Counted from the stretch's first letter, positions 50,968 to 60,933 are shown. The stretch is DNA of 64,000 nucleotides from [Mycobacterium] fortunisiensis (GCF_019050325.1 NZ_VOMB01000010.1:186001-250000); one strand, 5' to 3'. Numbers and translations are program-made. Notes: generated from the letters alone by a model not told the origin.

Positions 50968-51381
50968 ATGGCACCACCGAAGAAGGCCGCAGGCGCCAAG
51001 CGCGGTAAGACCACCCGGCGCCGGGAAAAGAAGAACGTCCCGCACGGCGCTGCTCACATCAAGAGCACGTTCAACAACACGATCGTCTCGATCACCGACC
51101 CCCAGGGCAACGTCATCGCCTGGGCCTCGTCGGGTCACGTCGGCTTCAAGGGTTCGCGTAAGTCGACCCCGTTCGCCGCGCAGCTGGCCGCCGAGAACGC
51201 CGCCCGCAAGGCGCAGGAGCACGGCGTCAAGAAGGTCGACGTGTTCGTGAAGGGCCCGGGCTCGGGCCGCGAGACCGCCATCCGTTCGCTGCAGGCCGCC
51301 GGCCTGGAGGTGGGCGCGATTTCCGACGTCACTCCGCAGCCGCACAACGGCTGCCGTCCGCCCAAGCGGCGCCGGGTCTAG
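50968..51381 (+). CDS. rpsK: Ribosomal protein uS11
   Basis: 137 residues. The family core [47 protein letters not shown] and the C-terminal [20 protein letters not shown] are complete. The N-terminal 20 residues ([20 protein letters not shown]) are the usual basic actinobacterial extension. It forms part of the platform of the 30S subunit. Confidence 0.98.
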   Translation: MAPPKKAAGAKRGKTTRRREKKNVPHGAAHIKSTFNNTIVSITDPQGNVIAWASSGHVGFKGSRKSTPFAAQLAAENAARKAQEHGVKKVDVFVKGPGSGRETAIRSLQAAGLEVGAISDVTPQPHNGCRPPKRRRV

Positions 51382-51395
51382 GAAGGATCTAGAAA

Positions 51396-52001
51396 ATGGC
51401 TCGTTATACCGGACCCGCCACCCGCAAGTCGCGCCGTCTCGGCGTCGACCTGATCGGTGGAGATCAGTCGTTCGAGAAGCGCCCCTACCCGCCCGGTCAG
51501 CATGGCCGCGCGCGGATCAAGGAGAGCGAATACCGCACCCAGCTGCAGGAGAAGCAGAAGGCTCGCTTCACCTACGGCGTGCTGGAGAAGCAGTTCCGCA
51601 AATACTACGAAGAGGCCAACCGCCAGGCGGGCAAGACGGGTGAGAACCTGCTCCAGATCCTGGAGAGCCGGCTGGACAACGTGGTGTACCGCGCCGGCCT
51701 GGCGCGCACCCGCCGGATGGCCCGTCAGCTGGTCAGCCACGGCCACTTCACCGTCAACGGTGTCAAGGTGAACATCCCGAGCTACCGGGTGTCGCAGTAC
51801 GACATCATCGACATCAAGGAGAAGTCGCTGAACACCCTGCCGTTCGAGGTTGCTCGGCAGACCGCGGGTGAGCGTCCGATCCCGTCGTGGCTGCAGGTCG
51901 TCGGGGAGCGTCAGCGCATCCTGGTGCACCAGCTGCCCGAGCGCGCGCAGATCCAGGTGCCGCTCACCGAACAGCTCATCGTCGAGTTCTACTCGAAGTA
52001 A
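51396..52001 (+). CDS. rpsD: Ribosomal protein uS4
   Basis: 201 residues, primary 16S rRNA binder. The N-terminal domain (ARYTGPATRKSRRLGVDL) lacks zinc cysteines, so this is the zinc-free form. The S4 RNA-binding domain is RLDNVVYRAGLARTRRMARQLVSHGHFTVNGVKVNIPSYRV. AGGAAGGATCT precedes the start. In many bacteria S4 represses this operon through the leader. Confidence 0.98.
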   Translation: MARYTGPATRKSRRLGVDLIGGDQSFEKRPYPPGQHGRARIKESEYRTQLQEKQKARFTYGVLEKQFRKYYEEANRQAGKTGENLLQILESRLDNVVYRAGLARTRRMARQLVSHGHFTVNGVKVNIPSYRVSQYDIIDIKEKSLNTLPFEVARQTAGERPIPSWLQVVGERQRILVHQLPERAQIQVPLTEQLIVEFYSK

Positions 52002-52004
52002 TAA

Positions 52005-53138
<1,134 letters not shown>

Positions 53139-53211
53139 CCAGCTCTGAAGAAGAACAGTCGTCCCGGTCCTACCTGATACGGGGACCGGCCCCATTTAGG
53201 AGATAGTCGCA

Positions 53212-53754
53212 ATGCCCAAGCCTACGAAGGGTCCTCGCCTCGGCGGGTCGTCCTCACACCAGAAGGCGCTCCTGGCCAACCTGGCCACGTCGCTGTTCGA
53301 GCACGGCCGGATCAAGACGACCGAGCCGAAGGCCCGGGCGTTGCGCCCGTACGCCGAGAAGCTGATCACCCACGCCAAGAAGGGCGAGCTGCACAACCGG
53401 CGCGAGGTGATGAAGAAGATCCGCGACAAGGACGTCGTGCACGTGCTGTTCGCCGAGATCGGCCCGTTCTTCGCCGACCGCAACGGTGGCTACACCCGGA
53501 TCATCAAGGTCGAGAACCGCAAGGGCGACAACGCTCCCATGGCGGTCATCGAGCTGGTCCGGGAGAAGACCGTGACCTCTGAAGCGGATCGGGCCCGCCG
53601 GGCTGCCGCCGCGCAGGCCAAGGCCGCTGACGAGGCCCCGGCCGAGGCGGAGGCTCCCAAGGCTGAAGAGGCCGAAGAGGCTGCCGCTGAGGAGGCTCCG
53701 GCCGACGAGGCGTCCGCCGACGAGGCAGCTTCTGAGGATGAGACCAAGTCCTAA
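53212..53754 (+). CDS. rplQ: Ribosomal protein bL17 with acidic C-terminal extension
   Basis: 180 residues. The first 120 are canonical L17 ([57 protein letters not shown]). The remaining 60 are Ala/Glu-rich low-complexity sequence ([29 protein letters not shown]), an extension known in actinobacteria and absent from the 127-residue E. coli protein. A strong hairpin follows 16 bases after the stop. Confidence 0.97.
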   Translation: MPKPTKGPRLGGSSSHQKALLANLATSLFEHGRIKTTEPKARALRPYAEKLITHAKKGELHNRREVMKKIRDKDVVHVLFAEIGPFFADRNGGYTRIIKVENRKGDNAPMAVIELVREKTVTSEADRARRAAAAQAKAADEAPAEAEAPKAEEAEEAAAEEAPADEASADEAASEDETKS

Positions 53755-53770
53755 CCAGGCGTTGAACGAC

Positions 53771-53800
53771 ATGCCCGCCACCGAGTCCGGTGGCGGGCAT
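53771..53800 (+). terminator. Hairpin after rplQ, overlapping the truA start
   Basis: Arms 53771-53783 and 53788-53800 are perfect 13-base complements (ATGCCCGCCACCG) with a 4-base loop AGTC. Only a short T-run follows (CTTTG at 53806). It is likely the end of the ribosomal operon transcript, though it lies inside the presumed truA coding start. Confidence 0.7.
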
Positions 53801-54640
53801 GTCGCTTTGATCCGCCTGCGCCTCGACATCGCCTACGACGGCACCGATTTCGCGGGCTGGGCGGTGCAGATCGGTCAGCGCACGGTCGCCGGGGTGATCG
53901 ACGAGGCGCTCTCCACGGTGTTCCGCACCCCCGTGGTGACCCGCACCGCGGGCCGCACCGACACCGGTGTACATGCCACCGGTCAGGTGGCCCACGTCGA
54001 CATTCCGGTCGACGCCGTGGCACACGCCCACCCGCGCACGACCCGCCTCGGTGACGCCGAATTCACGCCGCTGGTGCGGCGATTGGCGCGGCTGCTGCCG
54101 ACCGACGTCCGGATCCGCGACGTCGTGCGGGCGCCTGCGGGCTTCGATGCCCGGTTCTCGGCGCTGCGCCGGCACTACACCTACCGGCTGAGCCTGGCGC
54201 CCTACGGTGTGGAGCCGGCCGAGGCGCGGTTCGTCACACCGTGGTCAAAGCCGCTGGATCTTGACGCGATGACCCTTGCGTCTCAGGAACTGTTGGGGCT
54301 CAACGACTTCGCCGCCTTCTGTCGACATCGGCCGGGCGCCACCACGATTCGTGATCTGCAGCGGCTGGACTGGGTGCGTGACGGGCACTACGTGACGGCC
54401 CATGTCACCGCGGATGCCTTCTGCTGGAACATGGTCCGATCGCTGGTCGGTGCGCTGCTCGCGGTGGGGGAGGGCCGACGCTCACCCGATTGGACTGCGG
54501 GGCTGCTCGGCGAGTCGAGTCGGTCCAGTGATTTCGCCGCGGCCCCGGCCCGGGGGCTGACCCTGGTGCGGGTCGACTACCCGCCGGATGACGAGCTCGC
54601 GGCGCGCAACGAGGTGACGCGCGACGTGCGGACCCGCTGA
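53771..54640 (+). CDS. truA: tRNA pseudouridine synthase A
   Basis: 289 residues from the ATG at 53771. TruA isomerises U38-U40 in tRNA anticodon arms. The domain opens with [27 protein letters not shown], the catalytic Asp is in [19 protein letters not shown], and [12 protein letters not shown] and [18 protein letters not shown] follow. The first ATG is the first base of a strong hairpin; TTG at 53807, just after it, gives [12 protein letters not shown] and is a serious alternative, while an ATG at 53738 overlaps rplQ. Synteny with Rv3455c. Confidence 0.93.
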   Translation: MPATESGGGHVALIRLRLDIAYDGTDFAGWAVQIGQRTVAGVIDEALSTVFRTPVVTRTAGRTDTGVHATGQVAHVDIPVDAVAHAHPRTTRLGDAEFTPLVRRLARLLPTDVRIRDVVRAPAGFDARFSALRRHYTYRLSLAPYGVEPAEARFVTPWSKPLDLDAMTLASQELLGLNDFAAFCRHRPGATTIRDLQRLDWVRDGHYVTAHVTADAFCWNMVRSLVGALLAVGEGRRSPDWTAGLLGESSRSSDFAAAPARGLTLVRVDYPPDDELAARNEVTRDVRTR

Positions 54641-54659
54641 CTCACAGCCACCGAGGATT

Positions 54660-55352
54660 TCAGAGCCGGCCGGCCACGAAGTCCGCGGCCTGGTTCACCA
54701 TGCCGCCATCGATGTAGGCCCCGGCGAGGTGATCGGGCCAGTTGTTCTTCCAGGTGTTCGGATCGGCCGGGTTGCAGATCGGATCGGCACCATGGCACAG
54801 CTCGATGGTCCGGTCGGCGTAGACCGGGCTGAAGTTGCTGATCGGTCCGACCCACGCGGCGCCGTTGCCGAACAGGGCGATCGCGGCGATATGGCTGTCG
54901 GCACCGGCGGGCAGCGGGTTCTTGAAGCCCATCGCGGTGAACGGTACGGCCAGCACCACGTCGGCCACCGCGGCGCCGAGTGAGTAGCCGCCGACCACCA
55001 GTCGGGTGTCGGGACAGCTGTTCATCATGTACTGGATGTGGTTGCTCATGTCGTTGGCGCCGATGTCGACCTCGGTGTCGGCCGGGTACCGGACGGCGTA
55101 GACGCCGATGTTCTTGTTGGTCTTGGAGCGCAGCGCGTTCACGAAGGCGTTGCCCAGCGTGCCGACGCCGGCGGGCTCGGTGCGGCCACGGGCGAACACC
55201 ACCTCGACCGGCGGGCAGGGGGCGGCGTTGGCCACGGCCGGCGAACCCGGTGTGACGGCGGGCGTGATCAACAGCGCGGCGGCCACCGCCGCCGTGATTG
55301 CCCCAACAGAGATCCATCGCCGAAGGAGTCGGCCAGCTGAAAGTTTGACCAC
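54660..55352 (-). CDS. Secreted cutinase-family esterase (copy 1)
   Basis: 230 residues. A long signal peptide ends near AVANAAPC (residue 45). The alpha/beta hydrolase core has VVFARGRTEPAGVG, the nucleophile in VVGGYSLGAAV, and Asp and His in ADPICNPADPNTWKNNWPDHL. Mycobacterial cutinase-like proteins are exported esterases or lipases rather than plant cutin hydrolases. M. tuberculosis has cut3 and cut4 (Rv3451, Rv3452) at this position. GTG start. Confidence 0.92.
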   Translation of the reverse strand: MVKLSAGRLLRRWISVGAITAAVAAALLITPAVTPGSPAVANAAPCPPVEVVFARGRTEPAGVGTLGNAFVNALRSKTNKNIGVYAVRYPADTEVDIGANDMSNHIQYMMNSCPDTRLVVGGYSLGAAVADVVLAVPFTAMGFKNPLPAGADSHIAAIALFGNGAAWVGPISNFSPVYADRTIELCHGADPICNPADPNTWKNNWPDHLAGAYIDGGMVNQAADFVAGRL

Positions 55353-55376
55353 CTAGGCGATCGTAGCGGATGCGGG

Positions 55377-56021
55377 CTACAACAGACCGGCGACGAAGTT
55401 TGCAGCGTCATTGGCCGGACCCTCGTAGTTGCGGTGCGCCGCAACGCTGTCGCCGTCGCCGCAGACCGGATCGCCCGGGTTGCACAGGTCGATGGCGCGC
55501 GATCCCCACACCGGGCTGGCGGTCAACGGCAGGCCGACCTTGGCGGTCGGGTTGCCGAACACCGCGACCGCGGCCACATGGTCGGGCACATTCGGCGGCA
55601 GCGGGGCGGTGAAGCCGACGGCGGGGAACGGAACGGCGGCGATCACGTCGATCACCGCGGCGCCCTGTGAATAGCCGCCGAGCACCATTCGGGTGTTGGG
55701 GCAGTTGTCCACCATCCACTGGATGTGTCCGCTGGCATCATTGGCGCCGCCCGCCGCGGCCAGGAAGTCGTAGCTGGCCGGGTAGTTGACCGCGTAGGCG
55801 CCGACGGAGCGCCCACCGACCTTGTTGCGCAGTGCGCTGACGAAGGCGTTGCCGATCCGGCCGATGCCCGGGCTGTCGTTGGTACCGCGGGCGAACACCA
55901 CCTCGATGTCGGGGCAGTCGGCGGCCGCGGCGACCGGGACCGGTGCGACGAGGACGGCAGCGGCTGCGGTGAGCAGCGCCGCCACGTACAGCGAGCAGCG
56001 ACGAACAAGATCAATGGCCAC
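55377..56021 (-). CDS. Secreted cutinase-family esterase (copy 2)
   Basis: 214 residues from GTG. Signal peptide CSLYVAALLTAAAAVLVAPVPVAAAADC, then VVFARGTNDSPGIGRIG, nucleophile in LGGYSQGAAV, and the Asp/His pair in GDPVCGDGDSVAAHRNYEG. The four structural cysteines are conserved. It lies 23 bases after copy 3 and 24 bases before copy 1, so the three are probably one operon. Confidence 0.92.
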   Translation of the reverse strand: MAIDLVRRCSLYVAALLTAAAAVLVAPVPVAAAADCPDIEVVFARGTNDSPGIGRIGNAFVSALRNKVGGRSVGAYAVNYPASYDFLAAAGGANDASGHIQWMVDNCPNTRMVLGGYSQGAAVIDVIAAVPFPAVGFTAPLPPNVPDHVAAVAVFGNPTAKVGLPLTASPVWGSRAIDLCNPGDPVCGDGDSVAAHRNYEGPANDAANFVAGLL

Positions 56022-56044
56022 GCCAAATCCTAGCGCGCGGCCGA

Positions 56045-56725
56045 TCAGACCAGTCCGGCGATGAACCCGGCGGCCTGCTGAATGAAAGGTGAGCTCTCAT
56101 AGTGCGTGTGCGCGAAGGGGTTGCGACCGCCTGAGCAGATCGGGTCACCGTCACTGCACAGGTCGATGGCCCGGCCGCCGAACCGGCTGGCGGTCACCGG
56201 GATCCCGAACTTGGCCGACGGGTTGCCGAACACCGCGATCGCGGCGATGTTCTGGTTCAGGTCCGCGGGCAGCGGTGGAGCCGAGCCGACCTCACCGACC
56301 TTGTTGCCCAGCGGGGGTACGCCGATCAGCATGTCGACGATCGCGGCGCCCTGGGAGTAGCCGCCCAGCACCACGCGGGTGGACGGGCACTGCTCGGCGA
56401 GGGCGGCCACCCGGTTGGTGGCGTCGTTGGCGCCGTCGGCCGCGGCCATGAAGTCGTAGGTGGCCGGGTAGTTGACCCCGTAGGTGCTCACCGTGCGGCC
56501 GCCGAGCTGAGCCTGCAGCGCGTCGGCGAGTGCCTGGCCGACGCGTCCGACGCCGGGCGGCTCGCTGGTGCCGCGCCCGAACACCAGTTCGACGTCTGAG
56601 CAGGGCTCCGCACCGGCGACCGGGGTGGTGGGTGCGGTGATGGTGGCCAGGGCGGCGGTGCAGAAGATGGCTGAGGCGAGGGCGGCGAGCCGGACCGGCT
56701 TCCACAGAGAAATCACGACGGTCAT
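56045..56725 (-). CDS. Secreted cutinase-family esterase (copy 3)
   Basis: 226 residues from the ATG at 56725; a GTG two codons upstream is also possible. Signal peptide LAALASAIFCTAALATITAPTTPVAGAEPC, LVFGRGTSEPPGVGRVG, nucleophile LGGYSQGAAI, Asp/His in GDPICSGGRNPFAHTHYES. It has a longer loop (GVPPLGNKVGEVGSAPPLPA) than copies 1 and 2. It is promoter-proximal, with only 15 bases to the end of the EamA gene; a TTAGCC/GGCTAA palindrome lies there. Confidence 0.92.
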   Translation of the reverse strand: MTVVISLWKPVRLAALASAIFCTAALATITAPTTPVAGAEPCSDVELVFGRGTSEPPGVGRVGQALADALQAQLGGRTVSTYGVNYPATYDFMAAADGANDATNRVAALAEQCPSTRVVLGGYSQGAAIVDMLIGVPPLGNKVGEVGSAPPLPADLNQNIAAIAVFGNPSAKFGIPVTASRFGGRAIDLCSDGDPICSGGRNPFAHTHYESSPFIQQAAGFIAGLV

Positions 56726-56740
56726 AGTCACATAAAATGG

Positions 56741-56754
56741 TTAGCCACGGCTAA
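56741..56754. promoter_or_regulatory. Palindrome between EamA gene and cutinases
   Basis: TTAGCCACGGCTAA has perfect 6-base arms. It includes the stop codon of the EamA gene and lies 16-29 bases upstream of the cutinase start on the same strand, where an operator for the cutinase genes could sit. A chance hairpin is possible. Confidence 0.35.
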
Positions 56755-57796
56755 TCGTTTGCCCGGGGGACGGCTCGGAGGTGGGGAAATCGGACGGGCC
56801 GGCCGGCTCGATGGGCAGGGCCGGCTCGGTCGGCAGGGCGGCGCGCTGCTCGCTGCGATCGCCCAGGCGGGTCACCGCCAGGCCCAGCAGCACCACCGCG
56901 CCGCCGATCGCCTGACGTACCGTCATGGCCTCGCCCAGCATGATCCAGGCGATCACGACGGCGAACAGCACCTCTGACAGGCCGACGAGCGAGGCGAAGC
57001 GTGGCTTGAGCCGGGCGATGCCGAGGATGCCCAGGGTGTAGGCCAGCGCGGTGGGGATCAGGCCGAGCGCGATCACCGGCACCAGCCAGGCGGTGGGGTG
57101 GCCGGCGATGGTCACCGGATGGGTGGTGAAGGCCAGCGGCATGCTGCCGCTGACGCCGAGGAGTGCGACGGCCGCGGTACCGACGATCAGGCCGCCCGCG
57201 GCCAGGCTGATCGGGCTGAGCCCGTCGCTGCCGATGCCGGCCCGGCCCGACATCATGAAGTAGCAGGCTGCGCACACTGCGGCGGCCAGACCCCAGCCCA
57301 CCCCGATCAGGTTGACGTGGGCGCCGCTGAACACGTCGAGCACGAGCACGATCCCGGTGATCGCCAGGGTGACGCCGACGAAGGTGATGGCGCCGGGCCG
57401 ACGCCGGCTGGTGGCCCACACCCAGCCCACGACCAGGATGGGCGCGGCGTATTCGAGCAGCAGGGCCACACCGACGGACAGGTGCGCGACGGCGTTGTAG
57501 TAGCAGAGCTGTGCGCCGGCGATCGGGAACAGGCCATAGCCAAGCACGGTCCGGGCGTGCCGGCGCACCTCGCGGACCCAGCCGGGGCGGACGAGGGAGG
57601 CGAATGCGGCCATCATCAGCGCGCCGCCGGCCAGGCGGGCGGTGACGGCCGCGGTCGGGCTCCAGCCCGACTCCATCAGGGCTTTGGCGAATGGGCCGGA
57701 TGAGCCGAACGCCAGCGCGGAGCTGATGGCGAACAGCAGGCCCAGCCGGAAGTGGTTGTCGGCGGCCACGCGGTCGAGCTGGGTTGCGGCCGGCAT
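56741..57796 (-). CDS. EamA/RhtA-type drug-metabolite exporter
   Basis: 351 residues, ten membrane helices in two five-helix repeats: LGLLFAISSALAFGSSGPFAKALMESGWSPTAAVTARL opens the first EamA domain and LVPVIALGLIPTALAYTLGILGIARLKPRFASLVGLSEVLFAVVIAWIMLGE closes the second. The ATG at 57796 has GGGGAGG close by. The 35-residue hydrophilic Pro/Glu tail is not part of the fold. It probably exports amino acids or metabolites. Divergent from the CGNR regulator, a plausible controller. Confidence 0.9.
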   Translation of the reverse strand: MPAATQLDRVAADNHFRLGLLFAISSALAFGSSGPFAKALMESGWSPTAAVTARLAGGALMMAAFASLVRPGWVREVRRHARTVLGYGLFPIAGAQLCYYNAVAHLSVGVALLLEYAAPILVVGWVWATSRRRPGAITFVGVTLAITGIVLVLDVFSGAHVNLIGVGWGLAAAVCAACYFMMSGRAGIGSDGLSPISLAAGGLIVGTAAVALLGVSGSMPLAFTTHPVTIAGHPTAWLVPVIALGLIPTALAYTLGILGIARLKPRFASLVGLSEVLFAVVIAWIMLGEAMTVRQAIGGAVVLLGLAVTRLGDRSEQRAALPTEPALPIEPAGPSDFPTSEPSPGQTISRG

Positions 57797-57833
57797 CGCT
57801 ACACCTCCCCGGATGGCGTCAGGAGTAAAATTG

Positions 57834-57844
57834 ATTACGGTAAT
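57834..57844. promoter_or_regulatory. ATTAC-G-GTAAT palindrome between EamA and CGNR genes
   Basis: ATTACGGTAAT is a perfect 11-base palindrome with one central base in an AT-rich stretch in the 82-base divergent gap. Placed 34 bases before the CGNR start, it is a candidate operator of that regulator and of the exporter promoter. Confidence 0.45.
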
Positions 57845-57878
57845 GACATTGGGATCGACGCTAAAGCCACTGGGGGTC

Positions 57879-58439
57879 ATGAGTCAAATGCTTTTTACCT
57901 ATGACACGGAGCTCACCCTCCGGGCCGCGATGGTGTTGGTGAACACCGATCGGGTAGACGGCGAGCGACTCACCGGCCAGCCCGCCCTGAACGCGTACCT
58001 GGATGAGTTCGGGTGGACCGGTCGCCGGGACCGCGACGACGCCGAGGTGGCGGCGGTGCGCGCGCTGCGCGGCCGGCTCGGGGGGATCTGGTCCGTCGCC
58101 GACGACGAGGAGGAGGCCGTCCGGCTGGTCAACGCCCTGCTGAGCGACACCAGGGCGGCGCCCTGGCTGACCCGGCACCCGGAAATGCCGGACTGGCACC
58201 TGCACCTGGCGTCGGTCGACGATCCGCTGGCGCAGCGCATGGGTGCCGAGATGGCCATGGCGCTGGCCGATCTGATCCGCGGCGGCGAACTCCGGCGGCT
58301 CAAGACCTGCGCGGCGCCCGACTGTACGGCGGTGCTGACCGACCTGTCGCGCAACCGCTCGCGCATCTTCTGCGACACCGGTAACTGCGGCAACCGGCAG
58401 CACGTCGCGGCTTACCGCAAGCGCCGGCGCGCGGAGTAG
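57879..58439 (+). CDS. CGNR zinc-finger regulator (ABATE domain)
   Basis: 186 residues. The N-terminal ABATE domain covers residues 5-125 (LRAAMVLVNTDRVDGERL, EEEAVRLVNALLSD). The C-terminal CGNR zinc finger is LKTCAAPDCTAVLTDLSRNRSRIFCDTGNCGNRQHVAAYRKRR, with four cysteines and the name-giving CGNR. These proteins are putative stress or metabolite-responsive transcription regulators. I use the ATG at 57879; one three codons later is possible. Divergent from EamA. Confidence 0.88.
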   Translation: MSQMLFTYDTELTLRAAMVLVNTDRVDGERLTGQPALNAYLDEFGWTGRRDRDDAEVAAVRALRGRLGGIWSVADDEEEAVRLVNALLSDTRAAPWLTRHPEMPDWHLHLASVDDPLAQRMGAEMAMALADLIRGGELRRLKTCAAPDCTAVLTDLSRNRSRIFCDTGNCGNRQHVAAYRKRRRAE

Positions 58440-58447
58440 ACCGCTGC

Positions 58448-58807
58448 TCAGATGAGGTAGCAGTAGACCAGCACGGCGACGGACAGTCCGAGCATGCCGA
58501 GGCAGTTCAGCCAGAACTCCTGCTTGAGAAACCGCGCGCGGTAGTGGGCGTAGGAGGCGCAGAGGAAGTAGGCGATCACCGCGACATTCGTGGCAAACCC
58601 GATGCCGGGATACTTCAGCCCCGCGAGCAAACCCGCCGTGGCCAGCAGTTTGACGACGACGAGGACCCACCACCAGTCTCGCGGAAACCCCACGCCGTCA
58701 AGGCATTTCCGGATGAACGCGGGTGGCCTGATCGACATCAGGGCATCGCCGAACAGCACCAGGGCGAGCAGGGCGGTGGGCCACCATGGGTGTGCAATGT
58801 TGGTCAC
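58448..58807 (-). CDS. DoxX-like four-helix membrane protein
   Basis: 119 residues, four membrane helices (WWPTALLALVLFGDALMSI, WWWVLVVVKLLATAGLLAGL, IGFATNVAVIAYFLCASYAHY, LNCLGMLGLSVAVLVYCYLI). The pattern with GFPRDWWWVLVVVK and SYAHYRARF fits the DoxX-like/DUF4870-size small membrane proteins. The GTG at 58807 overlaps the TetR stop (GTGA), so both are co-transcribed and the TetR protein probably controls it. No function can be stated. Confidence 0.78.
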   Translation of the reverse strand: MTNIAHPWWPTALLALVLFGDALMSIRPPAFIRKCLDGVGFPRDWWWVLVVVKLLATAGLLAGLKYPGIGFATNVAVIAYFLCASYAHYRARFLKQEFWLNCLGMLGLSVAVLVYCYLI

Positions 58808-59427
58808 TGTGTTTCTCCTGACTGTGAGACAACGAAATTGACGACTTCGCGGAGTTGATCGAGGGCGGACTGTTGTGCGGCTGCACCGCCGCCGGACATG
58901 AGGATGCCGAGGTAGGTGAAATAGACCACCCGTGCCCCGCTGGGAGCGCGCGACGGACTGATCCCGGATTCCCGTAGCGCCTGGTCGATCTCGGCGACCA
59001 GGGACAGCCCGAGGGTCCGGAAGATCTCGGATTCGTGATCGCCGCGCACGATGATCGCCGCGTACTCCCGCGAGAGCTTGGGATCGCGGCCGAAGTAGGT
59101 GATGAACGGTTCGAGCACGTTCATCACCAGCTGAACCGCGCTGGCCCCCGCTGTGCGGTCGCGACCGGCGGCGGACTCGGATTGCCGTTCGTGGTGAACG
59201 GCGGCGATCCACTCGTCGAAGATGGCGATGAGCAGCGCGTCCTTGTCGCCCACCGCCATGACGGTGCCGGTGCTGACCTGGGCGTCTGAGGCGATCTGCC
59301 TGATCGTGGTCGCGCCGAATCCTTGCTCGCGAAACAGGTGGTCGGCCGAGGTCAACACCCGTTGGCGGGTCGACTCCCGCCGGTCCGCCCTTGACTGAAC
59401 ACGTTCAGTGAACATGTTCAGCAGCAT
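58804..59427 (-). CDS. TetR-family regulator, coupled to the DoxX-like gene
   Basis: 207 residues. HTH: RESTRQRVLTSADHLFREQGFGATTIRQIASDAQVSTGTVMAVGDKDALLIA, with VMAVGDK in place of the usual YYHFGSK. The C-terminal part is a generic helical ligand domain. Two adjacent palindromes TGAACnnGTTCA (59396-59420) overlap the first codons and should be its own operator. The start at 59427 is uncertain; an ATG at 59415 is an alternative. Confidence 0.87.
   Translation of the reverse strand: MLLNMFTERVQSRADRRESTRQRVLTSADHLFREQGFGATTIRQIASDAQVSTGTVMAVGDKDALLIAIFDEWIAAVHHERQSESAAGRDRTAGASAVQLVMNVLEPFITYFGRDPKLSREYAAIIVRGDHESEIFRTLGLSLVAEIDQALRESGISPSRAPSGARVVYFTYLGILMSGGGAAAQQSALDQLREVVNFVVSQSGETQ
59396..59420. 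promoter_or_regulatory. Tandem TGAAC-nn-GTTCA operators at the TetR start
   Basis: Two perfect palindromes, TGAACACGTTCA (59396-59407) and TGAACATGTTCA (59409-59420), are one base apart, so their centres are 13 bases apart. They lie over the first codons of the TetR gene and are most simply autoregulatory binding sites. Confidence 0.6.
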
Positions 59428-59529
59428 AGGTCGGGGGCCTGCGCCGCGGCAAGAGCGTCGAGGAGGCAGGTCCGGTTATTGGTGCGCGCCCGGCGCTTCG
59501 GGCCGGGTTACGGTGATCGCGGGGGACAT

Positions 59530-60933
59530 ATGGCAGGTCGAACGGCCACTCGGCTACAGCTCAGCGGTCACCGATTCCTGTTGCGGCGCATGGCGCACGC
59601 ACTGGTGCGCGGCGACGCCAGGATGCTCGACGATCCAGTGCGAGCGCAGGCGGTGGCCTACGGCGTGGGCGGTGGGCTCGCAGCCGTCGTCATCGCGGTG
59701 GGGGCGGTGCTCGCACTGGTGCGCCCGGATACCGTGCCCCGAGATGCGCCGATCCTGATGGTGCGCGACACCGGTGCGCTGTATGTCCGTATCGACGACG
59801 CCGTGCACCCGGTGCTCAACCTGGCCTCGGCCCGACTCATCGTCGGCCGGTCGGCCGATCCGGTGGTGGTCAGCGCCAAGGCGCTGGCCGAGCTCCGGCC
59901 TGGACCGCTGGTCGGCATCGCCGGTGCCCCCGCCCAGATCGGCCGTCCGCTGGATATCGACGAAACCGGTTGGGCGATTTGCGATCTCGACGAGAACGCC
60001 GAGACGGTGCTGCGGACCGGCGCGGGCGGCGACGGGACCACCCCGCTGCCCAGCGGTGCGGCGCTGCTGGTGTCGGCGCGGACGGCAGGGGCGCCGACCT
60101 ACCTGCTTCTCGACGGTCGTCGGGCCCGGATCGACATCCGCGACACCGCGGTGGTGCGTGCGCTGCACTTGGAAGGCGTGCGGGCGCAGCCGGTTTCGCA
60201 GGCCCTGCTGGATTCGGTGCCTGAGGCGCCCGCCGTACGGGCGCCGGTGATCACCGGCGTGGGTGCTGAGGGGCCGGCAGCGTTGCACGGTCTCACGGTG
60301 GGCACCGTGGTGCAGGTGTCGCGCAGTGGCCCCGCCGAGTTGTACGTGGTGCTCGTTGACGGATTGCAACGCGTCGGCCGGGTGGCAGCCGACGTGATCC
60401 GGTTCAGCGTGCCCCAACCCGGTGACGAACCGCCGGTCGTGGCCGCCGACGTCGTGGCCGATCTGCCGATCGCCGAGGACCTCACCGCGGCCCGGTTTCC
60501 GGAACGGGTACTCGGCCGGGGCCGCGCCGTGGTGTGCGCGCACTGGGATCCGAGCAGCGCAGGGGAGGCGGCCAATACCACTGTGACCATGTCTGATTCG
60601 ATATCGGAAGGCGGGGTGCGCCTCGCCCAGGCCGACGGTGCAGCCCCGAACATCGACCGGGTGCAGATTCCGCCGGGCCGTAGTGTGCTGGTTCAGGCCG
60701 ACGGCGTCCTCCGCGGTGCCCCGGTCGACGGGCCGCTGTATCTGCTGAACGACCGCGGTGTGCTGTTCGGTGTTCGCGACGGCCAGACTGCTGAGCATCT
60801 CGGGTTGGCGGCCGGGCCCGTTCCCGCGCCATGGCCGATGCTGGCCAGGCTGCCGCGCGGTCCGGCACTGAGCCGCGACGCGGCCGCCGTCATGCGCGAC
60901 GCGCTACCCGGTGTCCGGATGGCGCCGGCGTAA
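59530..60933 (+). CDS. eccB4: ESX-4 core component EccB4
   Basis: 467 residues from the ATG at 59530, with GGGGGA directly upstream. A short cytosolic start (TRLQLSGHRFLLRRMAHALVRGD) is followed by one membrane helix (VAYGVGGGLAAVVIAVGAVLALV) and a large periplasmic repeat domain (PRDAPILMVRDTGALYVRIDDAVHPVLNLASARLIVGR). EccB is a subunit of the type VII secretion membrane complex. It ends 30 bases into convergent mycP4. Gene order and orientation equal Rv3450c-Rv3447c. Confidence 0.96.
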   Translation: MAGRTATRLQLSGHRFLLRRMAHALVRGDARMLDDPVRAQAVAYGVGGGLAAVVIAVGAVLALVRPDTVPRDAPILMVRDTGALYVRIDDAVHPVLNLASARLIVGRSADPVVVSAKALAELRPGPLVGIAGAPAQIGRPLDIDETGWAICDLDENAETVLRTGAGGDGTTPLPSGAALLVSARTAGAPTYLLLDGRRARIDIRDTAVVRALHLEGVRAQPVSQALLDSVPEAPAVRAPVITGVGAEGPAALHGLTVGTVVQVSRSGPAELYVVLVDGLQRVGRVAADVIRFSVPQPGDEPPVVAADVVADLPIAEDLTAARFPERVLGRGRAVVCAHWDPSSAGEAANTTVTMSDSISEGGVRLAQADGAAPNIDRVQIPPGRSVLVQADGVLRGAPVDGPLYLLNDRGVLFGVRDGQTAEHLGLAAGPVPAPWPMLARLPRGPALSRDAAAVMRDALPGVRMAPA

